Positions 8,544 through 16,618 of a DNA stretch of 64,000 nt are shown here, piece by piece (position 1 is the first letter of the stretch; the number at the start of each line of letters is the position of its first letter). A model generated the notes under the pieces. That model was not told the DNA's origin and made no database searches. It saw only the letters and a list, made by a program, of their open reading frames with translations. This DNA is from Pseudomonas sp. LP_7_YM (lineage in GTDB: Bacteria > Pseudomonadota > Gammaproteobacteria > Pseudomonadales > Pseudomonadaceae). Position numbers and translations under genes: made by a program. The stretch spans positions 62,001-126,000 of the forward strand of contig NZ_SOCT01000012.1 in assembly GCF_004364435.1 (NCBI RefSeq), in the 5' to 3' direction.

Positions 8544-9533
8544 TCAATTGCCCTTGAACAACGCCGCCTGCCCTTCAGGCGAGGTGAATATCCCGTCGCC
8601 GCTGTGACCCACGCCTTTGACCTCAACCAGACGCTGGTTCAAGCCTTCCGGATGACGCTTGCTCAGGTAGTCAAAGAAGTTGTGCCCACGCACCAGGCGG
8701 TAGGGGCCTTGTGCCTCGGCGCCACAGTCTTTATCCAGTGCAGGATGGTTCGGATCGGTGTCCAGTTCGCCCAGCAGATAGGTGATATCGCGCTTCACAT
8801 ACGCAGCTTCCAGTTCCGCTGGCGTGTCTTTACCCGCATAGGCCGCAAGCTTGTTCATGCCGTATTTCCACGTGTCGAAGTTCGGGCATGTTTTTGCGTC
8901 TACCGGCATGGGGCGTGTCGCGTCGAAGTAGGCATACGACGATGGATTGGCAATCACATAGCGCAGCTTGATCCCTTCCTTCTTAAGCAGCGCGTCCTGT
9001 TTGCCCCCGATGACCGCGTAACGCTGCACCACCTGCCCACCGCCGGAATGACCAGCAATCACGATCTCTTTCAGATTCGGGAACAACTTGCTGTCGCTCA
9101 GGCGCTTGAGAATATGGTCGATGACCACGAACGAGCTGATCGGCCTGGCTCCCAGAGACTTGTCACCCGCCATCCAGTCGTTGGTGTGCCAGCGCAGCAC
9201 CGTTTCCGGCAGATGGTGCGCCGCAACGTCCTTCTCATCGAGGAATTGCGGTGCAATCAGCAGGGTCCTGGGCCGTTGCTTGGACAGATTGGCCGCCCGT
9301 TCGGCACTGCGCAGGTAGGTCTGGGCATTGCGCAAACGGCCATGGAAGATGATGACCACTCGCTGAATCTGCGGGTTGGGGCGCACCCAATTCTGGCTCA
9401 GGCCGAGGGTGGCCTGAGACGTTCCGTTGATCAGCAGACGGTCGGGGCTGATGGCTTTGACCGCCTGATCCGCAGCATGAGCGGCCGCGCTCATCAGGGT
9501 GCCCAACAACAGGATCGAAAGCGGTTTCATCAT
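8544..9533 (-). CDS. secreted alpha/beta hydrolase
   Basis: Protein of about 329 residues with a clear Sec signal peptide (MMKPLSILLLGTLMSAAAHA, cleavage after AHA). The fold signature is a beta-strand VVIIFHGRLRNAQTY with an oxyanion-hole HG, the nucleophile elbow IVIAGHSGGGQVVQ, and a late His in VKGVGHSGDGIF. It is therefore probably a periplasmic or exported serine esterase, with no assigned substrate. Two consecutive ATG codons could start it; a start 27 codons upstream would bury the signal peptide. It begins 4 bp after the stop of ypfJ and so is likely its operon partner. Confidence 0.8.
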   Translation of the reverse strand: MMKPLSILLLGTLMSAAAHAADQAVKAISPDRLLINGTSQATLGLSQNWVRPNPQIQRVVIIFHGRLRNAQTYLRSAERAANLSKQRPRTLLIAPQFLDEKDVAAHHLPETVLRWHTNDWMAGDKSLGARPISSFVVIDHILKRLSDSKLFPNLKEIVIAGHSGGGQVVQRYAVIGGKQDALLKKEGIKLRYVIANPSSYAYFDATRPMPVDAKTCPNFDTWKYGMNKLAAYAGKDTPAELEAAYVKRDITYLLGELDTDPNHPALDKDCGAEAQGPYRLVRGHNFFDYLSKRHPEGLNQRLVEVKGVGHSGDGIFTSPEGQAALFKGN

Positions 9534-9537
9534 GTGA

Positions 9538-10431
9538 TCAGAGGCTCTTGGCGGCGAATGTATCGCATTGGTTGATTTGTCCCTGCGCAAAACCTGTCTT
9601 GAACCAGCGAACACGCTGGGCAGACGTCCCGTGGGTAAACGAGTCCGGCACTACACGCCCCTGGCTTTGCTGCTGCAAGCGGTCGTCGCCAATGGCGTTG
9701 GCCGCATTCAGCGCCTCCTCAATATCACCGGGCTCAAGCCAGTTCAAACGCTTTTGCGCGTTATTGGCCCAAACGCCGGCAAAGCAGTCGGCTTGCAGCT
9801 CCTGACGCACCAGCAGACCACTGTCACCTTCCATGCGCATACCGCGCTGACGGGCCGCGTCAACTTTAGCTGAAACCCCAAGCAAGGTCTGCACGTGATG
9901 ACCAACTTCATGTGCAATGACATAGGCCTGCGCAAAATCTCCGGCGGCTTTGAAGCGCTGGCTCATTTCGCGGAAGAAATCCATGTCCAGGTACACGCGC
10001 TGATCCGCAGGGCAGTAAAAAGGGCCGCTGGCAGAAGAGGCAAACCCGCAGGCCGACTGCACCTGGCCGCGGAACAGAATCAACGTCGGATTCTTATACT
10101 GTCGGCCCCCTTGCTGAAGGATCTGGCCCCAGGTGTCCTCGGTATCGCCCAGAATCGCCCGTACGAAATCCGCCTGCTCGTCATTGGCGGGTGGGGCCTG
10201 GCGTGTCTGAGGGCTGACTGCGCTGGTTTGCTGCGTGTCCATCTGGCCTGCGATCTGTCCGAGAATCTGCATCGGGTCCTGCCCGGTCAGCAGCCCGATG
10301 GCGACGATGATCACGATCCCGCCGATGCCCAGGCCCTTACCGCCGATGCGCATGCCCCCGCCACCCCCGCCGCCGGTGTCATCGCGCGCGTCGACGACGT
10401 TGTCACTGCGACGTCCTTTTTTCCACAGCAT
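9538..10431 (-). CDS. ypfJ: neutral zinc metallopeptidase, YpfJ (KPN_02809) family
   Basis: Membrane-anchored predicted zinc protease of 297 residues. After a short basic, Gly-rich N-terminus (GGGGGGGMRIGGKG) comes one membrane segment (IGGIVIIVAIGLL), a DQ-rich linker and the conserved domain with FRGQVQSACGFASSASGPFY, YLDMDFF, and the metal-binding motif AYVIAHEVGHHVQ (HExxH). The second acidic region QELQADCFAGVWA supplies the probable third ligand. Function is not established in any species I know. AGAGGA lies before the start. It precedes the alpha/beta hydrolase by 4 bp. Confidence 0.9.
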   Translation of the reverse strand: MLWKKGRRSDNVVDARDDTGGGGGGGMRIGGKGLGIGGIVIIVAIGLLTGQDPMQILGQIAGQMDTQQTSAVSPQTRQAPPANDEQADFVRAILGDTEDTWGQILQQGGRQYKNPTLILFRGQVQSACGFASSASGPFYCPADQRVYLDMDFFREMSQRFKAAGDFAQAYVIAHEVGHHVQTLLGVSAKVDAARQRGMRMEGDSGLLVRQELQADCFAGVWANNAQKRLNWLEPGDIEEALNAANAIGDDRLQQQSQGRVVPDSFTHGTSAQRVRWFKTGFAQGQINQCDTFAAKSL

Positions 10432-10820
10432 GGGGTGAATCCTCTTCTAGTCGTGTAGGAACTGTAGACAGCGGGGAAGGCCGGTTGTCTGACTTGCTGG
10501 AGTTAAGAGGTGGGAAGGGGGGAATAGTTCTTGAAACCCCGCTTTTTGTACTCGCCTTCTGCGAGTCATTGGTTCTTGCCTAAAGAATCCACAGGCAGGA
10601 AACACTTGGGCTATAGGATGTTGCTGAAGGTCTGTCAGCGGGTTGTTCTGCGACAAAGCTATCGTCGTTCCGCCAATGCGATTGCTCGTCGGCGCACTGA
10701 AAATCGCCTCCGAGCCAGCCGCTTTGGTGACGTCGGGATGTGCACGGCATTGCGTCCAGTTTGATCTGGCGACCGGCGTGCGCTGCCCGCATCGCTGTTC
10801 TTCAGGGCAATAGAATGGGG
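10432..10820. other. intergenic region with no recognised gene
   Basis: About 390 bp upstream of ypfJ and downstream of the MFS gene. Short frames exist on both strands but none has a good ribosome site or a recognisable product. It should contain the ypfJ promoter near its left end. Confidence 0.5.
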
Positions 10821-12113
10821 TTAAACCTGCGCGGTCTGCTTCTGCGTCGTTTCAGCAGGCGAGGCGTCGGCGAAGTGATTGACTTGCCGCAGCGGTTTGA
10901 AGCCCCACATCCACGCGCCCACCACGCCCAAGGTGCACAACCCGCCAAGAATCGCGGCAGGCACTGCGCCGAACAGCGCAGCGCTGCTGCCAGCGCGGAA
11001 TTCGCCCAGTTCGTTGGAGGAGCCGATGAACAGCATATTCACCGCATTCACTCGGCCGCGCATGTCGTCCGGTGTCGAGAATTGCACCAGCGTCGAGCGG
11101 ATGTAGACGCTGACCATGTCCGCCGCGCCCGCGATCATCAACGCCAGTAACGACAGCCAGAACAGCGTGGACAGGGCAAACACCAGGTTGGCCAGGCCAA
11201 ACACTGCTACAGCGATGAACATCACCATGCCGACGTGACGATCGAACGGGCGCACGCTCAGGTACAAGCCGGTGCCGACTTCGCCCAGGCTCATCGCACT
11301 GCGCAATGCGCCCAGACCCTGTGGCCCCAGATGCAGCACTTCATGGGCGTAGATCGGTAATAGTGCCACTACGCCGCCCAGCAGCACAGCGAACAGGTCC
11401 AGGGAAATGGTGCCGAGGATGATCGGACGCGAGCGAATAAAGGCGATGCCCGCCGTGAAGCGTTTCCACGCCGTGGATTCCAGAATCTGCTTTTTACCGG
11501 CATACAGCACCGGCACCCGGATCAGCAGCAACACGCCGGTGATGAAGCTGGCCATGCACACCGAGTAGGTCAGCCCACCGCCGCCTGCCGCATACAGTCC
11601 GCCGCCCACCAGCGGTCCGGCGATGGTCGCAATGCGCATGATCATGCTGTTGGTGGCGATTGCCGATGCGAGTTTTTCCCGGGGCACCACCTGTGGCAGC
11701 AGGCTTTGCAGGGCGGGACCGGTGAACGCACGGGCGCAACCGAACAGCGCCAGAGTCGCGTAGATCAGCCGGGTGTCCTGATGATGAGTCACCGAAAACA
11801 GCATCAGCATCAGGCTGCACAGCGCCTGCACGCTCCAGCTGATGGTGAGAATCAGTTTGCGGTCGTAGCGATCGATCAGATCGCCTGCAGGCATCAGCAA
11901 CAGCAGCATCGGAATGAACTGCGCCAGCCCCACATAAGCCAGTGAAATCGGGCTGCGGGTCATGTCATAGACTTGCCAGGCGACCACCACGGCCTGAATC
12001 TGCATGGCAAAGACGGCAGCGAGACGGGCACTCAGGAAGGCAAAGAAACCGGGCTGCTTGAGGGCGCTTCCAGAGGTGGATTCGGAAGGTGAGGCAGGCG
12101 TATCGGAGCTCAA
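10821..12113 (-). CDS. MFS transporter, EntS-like exporter family
   Basis: Twelve-helix major facilitator of about 430 residues. The core begins FFAFLSARLAAVFAMQIQAV and has the MFS loop motif GDLIDRYDRKLILTISW between helices 2 and 3. The helices are in the arrangement of the EntS/MdtD-like exporters, some of which export siderophores; no siderophore genes are nearby, so the substrate is open. The start is uncertain. I prefer a TTG giving MSSDTPASPSES; the same frame stays open upstream to an ATG at 12248, but that adds a 45-residue leader that does not look like an MFS N-terminus. Confidence 0.8.
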   Translation of the reverse strand: MSSDTPASPSESTSGSALKQPGFFAFLSARLAAVFAMQIQAVVVAWQVYDMTRSPISLAYVGLAQFIPMLLLLMPAGDLIDRYDRKLILTISWSVQALCSLMLMLFSVTHHQDTRLIYATLALFGCARAFTGPALQSLLPQVVPREKLASAIATNSMIMRIATIAGPLVGGGLYAAGGGGLTYSVCMASFITGVLLLIRVPVLYAGKKQILESTAWKRFTAGIAFIRSRPIILGTISLDLFAVLLGGVVALLPIYAHEVLHLGPQGLGALRSAMSLGEVGTGLYLSVRPFDRHVGMVMFIAVAVFGLANLVFALSTLFWLSLLALMIAGAADMVSVYIRSTLVQFSTPDDMRGRVNAVNMLFIGSSNELGEFRAGSSAALFGAVPAAILGGLCTLGVVGAWMWGFKPLRQVNHFADASPAETTQKQTAQV

Positions 12114-12295
12114 GGCAGGGCATCCATCGAAGCGAAAGACGGCCGACTGTAATACACCTGTAAACAAATGTGTGCCGCTTACTGTCGGAAATTTAATGAT
12201 GGGCGGTGGGAGATATGACGGTTGTGCATGGCAGATGCATGGCGCCAATCTGTTGGACCGCGCTTGCCGCGATGGCTGTCTGGTGTGTCAACGGT

Positions 12296-12345
12296 GTTAA
12301 CCGACACAACGCCTTCGCGAGCAAGCGCGTCCACAGGTTGCATGC
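12296..12345. repeat. REP-like intergenic sequence
   Basis: The words CTTCGCGAGCAAGCGCG and TCCACAGGTTG match the style of the repeats at 44.4 and 46.5 kb. It lies between the trmA stop and the MFS gene. Only one arm is clear. Confidence 0.35.
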
Positions 12346-12364
12346 GTTGCCGTAGCAACTGATC

Positions 12365-13450
12365 TCAACGCCGAACCAGCAATACGCCCGATTCCATATG
12401 GTGCGTATACGGAAACTGATCGAACAGCGCGCAACGCTCGACTCGATGGGTATCGTGCAGTTGGGCGATGTTGGCGGCCAGGGTTTCCGGGTTGCAGGAA
12501 ATGTACAGGATGCGCTCGAAACGCCGGGTCAGCTCACAGGTATCCGGGTCCATGCCCGCACGCGGGGGATCAACGAAAACGCTGCCGAAGTCATAGCTTT
12601 TCAGGTCGACACCGGCCAGACGGCGGAACGGACGCACCTCATTGAGCGCCTCGGTCAGCTCTTCGGCCGACAGCCGCACCAGCGAGACGTTATCCACCGC
12701 GTTATCGGCCAGATTGCTCAGCGCCGCGTTCACCGAGGTTTTGCTGATCTCGGTGGCCAGCACTTTGCGCACCCGTGTTGCCAGCGGCAGGGTGAAGTTG
12801 CCATTGCCGCAGTACAGCTCCAGCAAATCATCCTGACGCTCGCCCAGCGCTTCATAAGCCCAGCTCAACATCTTCTGGTTCACCGTGCCGTTGGGCTGGG
12901 TGAATGCGCCTTCCGGCTGGCGATAACTGAAAGTACGCCCGGCGACTTCCAGCTCTTCAGTCACGTAATCGCGACCGATCACCAGTCGCTGACCCTTGGA
13001 GCGACCGATCACACTGACCTTAAGCTCGGCAGCCAGTTGCTCGGCTTCCCGTTTCCAGGCGTCGTCCAGCGGGCGGTGATAGCAGAGCGTGATCATGCCG
13101 TCGCCGGCCAGAGTGGTCAGGAAATCCACCTGAAACAGCTTGTGATTGAGGGTCTTGCTGGCCTCCCAACGATCACGCAGCACTGGCATCAGCGCGTTGA
13201 TCTGCAGGCTTGCGACAGGAAAGTCGTTGATCAGGATCGGCGTGTGTTTGTCGCCCGGCGCGAACATTGCGTAGTGCCGCTTACCCTCGTCGCGCCAGAG
13301 ACGGAATTCAGCGCGCAGGCGGTAATGTTCCCGGGGTGAGTCGAATACCTGGGGCTGCGGGGCGTCGAACGGCTTAAGCAATTCGCGCAGGCGGTCTGCC
13401 TTGTCATCGAGCTGCTGGCTATAGTGTGCAGGGTCGAACGTAGCACTCAT
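12365..13450 (-). CDS. trmA: tRNA (uracil-54-C5)-methyltransferase
   Basis: Makes ribothymidine at position 54 of tRNA with S-adenosylmethionine. The 361-residue length is typical of TrmA. Visible motifs are the N-terminal YRLRAEFRLWRDEGKRHYAM, the SAM-binding segment DDLLELYCGNGNFTLPLA, VFVDPPRAGMDPDTCE, and the catalytic Cys loop RILYISCNPETLAANIAQL. A late Glu in HHMESGVLLVRR fits the general base. Its start overlaps the stop of the upstream NCS2 permease gene by four bases, so the pair is translationally coupled. The same gene order is known in P. aeruginosa. Confidence 0.96.
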   Translation of the reverse strand: MSATFDPAHYSQQLDDKADRLRELLKPFDAPQPQVFDSPREHYRLRAEFRLWRDEGKRHYAMFAPGDKHTPILINDFPVASLQINALMPVLRDRWEASKTLNHKLFQVDFLTTLAGDGMITLCYHRPLDDAWKREAEQLAAELKVSVIGRSKGQRLVIGRDYVTEELEVAGRTFSYRQPEGAFTQPNGTVNQKMLSWAYEALGERQDDLLELYCGNGNFTLPLATRVRKVLATEISKTSVNAALSNLADNAVDNVSLVRLSAEELTEALNEVRPFRRLAGVDLKSYDFGSVFVDPPRAGMDPDTCELTRRFERILYISCNPETLAANIAQLHDTHRVERCALFDQFPYTHHMESGVLLVRR

Positions 13451-14739
13451 GGGTAAAAGCCCAGCTTGATCACGAACAGGATCGACAGCACCACCAGAGC
13501 CGAATTCAGCTCACGGGCGCGGCCTGACAACAGCTTGATCACTGTCCAGGAAATGAAACCAAAGGCGATGCCATTGGCGATGGAGTAGGTGAACGGCATG
13601 GCCAGCGCAGTGATCACCACGGGGGCTGCCTCGGTGATGTCGTCCCAGTTGATTTCCGCCAGACCGGAGGTCATCAGCACTGCCACGAACAACAGGGCCG
13701 GGGCGGTGGCGAATGGCGGAACGCTGCCTGCCAATGGCGAAAAAAACAGCGCCAGCAGAAACATCACCGCCACGACGATGGCTGTCAGACCGGTACGGCC
13801 CCCGGCACTCACGCCCGCTGCCGACTCGACATAACTGGTGGTGGTCGACGTGCCCAGCAGCGAACCGGCCATGGCGGCGGTACTGTCGGCGATCAGGGCG
13901 TTGCCTATTTTCGGCATGTGCCCATCCTTGCCCATCAGGCCCGCGCGCTTGGCGACGCCGATCAGGGTGCCGGAGTTATCGAACAGATCAACGAAGAGAA
14001 ACGAGAAGATCACGCTCACCAGGCCAATGTTCAGCGCCCCTGGAATGTCCAGTTGCAGAAAGGTCGGAGCCAGCGAGGGCGGCATCGAAACCACGCCAGC
14101 AAAGGGTGAATACCCAAGCACAATGGAGGCGATGGTCACGGCAAGGATGCCGATCAATACCGCGCCACGCACTTTCAGCGCTTCCAGTGCCACGATCATG
14201 GCAAACCCCAGGGCCGCGAGAATCGGTTCCGGTTTGGCCAGATCGCCCAAGCCGACCAGCGTGGCCGGGTTGCTCACAACGATCCCGGATTTCTGCATGG
14301 CGATCAGCGCCAGGAACAGGCCAATACCAGCGGCGATGGCCGAGCGCAACGGCAGCGGGATGCTGTTAATGATCCACTCGCGAATGCGGAAGATCGACAG
14401 CATGAAAAACATGACCGCCGAAATGAACACCGCCCCCAGCGCCACCTGCCAGGTATGGCCCATGTGCAGGACCACGGTGTAGGTGAAGAACGCGTTGAGG
14501 CCCATGCCCGGCGCCAGCGCAATCGGATAGTTAGCGATCAGGCCCATGACCGTGGAGCCGATGGCGGCAGCCAGGCAGGTCGCAACGAAGATGGCGCCTT
14601 TGTCCATGCCGGTTTCACCGAGAATGCTCGGGTTGACGAACAGGATGTAGGCCATGGCGAGGAACGTCGTGATTCCGGCCAGGATTTCGGTGCGCACATT
14701 GGTGTTATGTGCCTTGAGTTGAAACAGCCGCTCCAGCAT
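13447..14739 (-). CDS. NCS2 family purine permease (AdeP/GhxP-like)
   Basis: Inner-membrane proton symporter of 430 residues for adenine, guanine or hypoxanthine. The sequence opens MLERLFQLKAHNTNVRTEIL and has the AzgA-branch signatures GITTFLAMAYILFVNP, NYPIALAPGMGLNAFFTYTV and SSTTTSYVESAAGVSAGGRT-like LLGTSTTTSYVESAAGVSAG. About 12 to 14 hydrophobic segments are visible. The start at 14739 has GGGGAG seven bases upstream; the open frame continues 86 codons further but that part is not membrane-like. It is followed by trmA with a four-base overlap. Specificity among purines cannot be decided by eye. Confidence 0.88.
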   Translation of the reverse strand: MLERLFQLKAHNTNVRTEILAGITTFLAMAYILFVNPSILGETGMDKGAIFVATCLAAAIGSTVMGLIANYPIALAPGMGLNAFFTYTVVLHMGHTWQVALGAVFISAVMFFMLSIFRIREWIINSIPLPLRSAIAAGIGLFLALIAMQKSGIVVSNPATLVGLGDLAKPEPILAALGFAMIVALEALKVRGAVLIGILAVTIASIVLGYSPFAGVVSMPPSLAPTFLQLDIPGALNIGLVSVIFSFLFVDLFDNSGTLIGVAKRAGLMGKDGHMPKIGNALIADSTAAMAGSLLGTSTTTSYVESAAGVSAGGRTGLTAIVVAVMFLLALFFSPLAGSVPPFATAPALLFVAVLMTSGLAEINWDDITEAAPVVITALAMPFTYSIANGIAFGFISWTVIKLLSGRARELNSALVVLSILFVIKLGFYP

Positions 14740-15110
14740 GTGTGGCTCCCCGGTGACGCATCGCGCCATTAATGAAATCGACTCAAACAGCAAAGCACAG
14801 CTCGCCGAAACAGCCTGCACAAATTCTGCCAGTCGCAAAAAGCCGCGCATCATACCAGCGTCCCGTCGCTGTGGCTGCTGGCTTGGCGCTATGGGGTATT
14901 GGCCGATTGGTCGGTTCAGTCGACGCAGATCCATTGCCTGACACATTTTCGCGAGTGACTTCGCTTCCATAGGTCGCAGGACCGCGGCTGCGGTCACTGA
15001 AACCAGGCAACGCTCTCATCAAAATCCCTGAACGATTGCCAAAACCCGCAAGTCGTACCCCCATAGACGCAGATCAACTGCGCTGACAAGTATCAACCGT
15101 GAGGCTTTCC
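14740..15110. other. divergent promoter region, permease and molybdenum hydroxylase
   Basis: About 370 bp between divergent starts. It contains a small inverted repeat ACCGC-GGCT-GCGGT at 14981-14994. I find no recognisable operator, riboswitch or gene here. Confidence 0.45.
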
Positions 15111-15635
15111 ATGAGTGCGACTAACCCACAGGCTTTCGCAGGGCATTCCATTGCCCTGACGCTTAACGGCCAACCCCGACAGCTGAATGTCCAGCCCTGG
15201 ACCACCTTGCTGGACCTGCTGCGCGAACAGCTGGATCTGGTCGGCACCAAGAAGGGCTGCGACCACGGCCAGTGCGGTGCCTGCACGGTGTTGCGCGACG
15301 GCAAACGCATCAATGCCTGCCTGACGCTGGCCATCATGTGCGACGGAGCCGAACTGACCACTATCGAAGGGCTTGCAGAGGGCGATGCGCTGCACCCGAT
15401 GCAGCGTGCCTTCATCAAGCACGATGCATTTCAGTGCGGCTATTGCACGCCGGGGCAGATTTGCTCGGCCGTAGGGCTGGCCAATGAAGGGCGAGCGAAA
15501 ACCGACGACCAGGTCAAAGAACTGATGAGTGGCAACCTCTGCCGCTGTGGCGCCTACAGCAACATTCGCGCAGCGGTGGTGGAAGTACTGCCGCAACTGA
15601 ACGCGGCGCCCGACCAGGGAGGGCGCCAGTCATGA
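15111..15635 (+). CDS. [2Fe-2S] subunit of a PaoABC-like molybdenum hydroxylase
   Basis: Small electron-transfer subunit of 174 residues. The plant-type [2Fe-2S] site is KKGCDHGQCGACTVLRDGK with a further Cys in INACLT, and the second cluster is in FQCGYCTPGQICSA plus NLCRCGAYSNI. This is the complete eight-Cys set of the xanthine dehydrogenase family. E. coli PaoA has a Tat signal of about 50 residues; here the protein begins directly with MSATNPQAF, so I expect a cytoplasmic enzyme. GAGG lies seven bases before the ATG. The gene overlaps the FAD-subunit gene by four bases and is first in a three-gene operon. Confidence 0.92.
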   Translation: MSATNPQAFAGHSIALTLNGQPRQLNVQPWTTLLDLLREQLDLVGTKKGCDHGQCGACTVLRDGKRINACLTLAIMCDGAELTTIEGLAEGDALHPMQRAFIKHDAFQCGYCTPGQICSAVGLANEGRAKTDDQVKELMSGNLCRCGAYSNIRAAVVEVLPQLNAAPDQGGRQS

Positions 15636-16618
15636 ACCCCTTCAGCTACAGCAAGCCTGCAGACGTCAACCAGGCGATCAATCTGGCGGGTCCAGCCAGC
15701 TGCTTCATCGCAGGCGGCACTAATCTGCTGGACTTGATGAAAGAGAACATCGCCCGGCCTGAGCACCTGATCGACATCACCGGCCTGCCTTTAAAGGATG
15801 TGCGAGAGACCGCCAATGGCGGACTGATGATCGGTGCGTTGGTCAGCAACGCCGACCTGGCCTGGCATCCGCTGGTGGAAAGTCGCTATCCGTTGCTGTC
15901 TCAGGCTGTGCTCGCCGGAGCGTCGCCACAGTTGCGCAACATGGCCAGCACCGGAGGCAATCTGCTGCAACGCACCCGTTGCTACTACTTCTACGATTCG
16001 ACGGTGCCCTGCAATAAGCGTGAGCCTGGCTCAGGCTGCCCGGCGAAAGAGGGGCTGAACCGGATTCACGCGATTCTTGGCGCCAGCGATGAATGCGTCG
16101 CGACCCACCCCTCGGACATGTGCGTGGCATTGGCCGCCCTTGAAGCGGTGGTGCATGTGGAAGGGCGGGCAGGCAAACGCACCATCGAGTTCGCTGATTT
16201 CCATCGACTGCCGGCCGATTCACCGCAGCGCGATAACCAGTTGGCTGACGACGAACTGATCACCGCCATCGAGCTGCCGCCTGCGAAGTTTCAGCAGCAC
16301 AGCCATTACTTGAAGATCCGTGACCGTGCTTCTTACGCCTTCGCCCTGGTTTCCGTGGCCGCAGCTCTGGAGCTGGACGGCGACGTCATCAAGGACGTGC
16401 GCCTGGCGCTGGGGGGCGTGGCCCACAAGCCATGGCGCGACAAGACCGTTGAGCAGTTGCTCAAGGGCCAGCCGGTTTCCCGGGAGAATTTCGTCGCGGC
16501 GGCCGATGCCATGCTTCGCGATGCGCAGCCGCTTGAGCACAACGCCTTCAAGATCAAACTGGCGCGTCGCGCAATCGTTCGAGCCTTGAGCGACGCCGCC
16601 GTGGGAGGGAACGCCTGA
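15632..16618 (+). CDS. FAD-binding subunit of a PaoABC-like molybdenum hydroxylase
   Basis: Middle subunit of 328 residues that carries FAD between the iron-sulfur and molybdenum subunits. The FAD-binding loop FIAGGTNLLDLM and the segment QLRNMASTGGNLLQRTRCYY are clear. It also has the extra Cys-rich insertion CYYFYDSTVPCNKREPGSGC together with ATHPSDMC, which in E. coli PaoB holds a [4Fe-4S] cluster and is absent from ordinary xanthine dehydrogenases. This places the operon in the aldehyde oxidoreductase PaoABC branch. It overlaps both neighbours by a few bases, so the subunits are made together. Confidence 0.92.
   Translation: MNPFSYSKPADVNQAINLAGPASCFIAGGTNLLDLMKENIARPEHLIDITGLPLKDVRETANGGLMIGALVSNADLAWHPLVESRYPLLSQAVLAGASPQLRNMASTGGNLLQRTRCYYFYDSTVPCNKREPGSGCPAKEGLNRIHAILGASDECVATHPSDMCVALAALEAVVHVEGRAGKRTIEFADFHRLPADSPQRDNQLADDELITAIELPPAKFQQHSHYLKIRDRASYAFALVSVAAALELDGDVIKDVRLALGGVAHKPWRDKTVEQLLKGQPVSRENFVAAADAMLRDAQPLEHNAFKIKLARRAIVRALSDAAVGGNA

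Noticed and set aside
14740..15110. Possible purine riboswitch ahead of the NCS2 permease
   Set aside because: I could not find the three-stem core or the conserved loop words in the leader.
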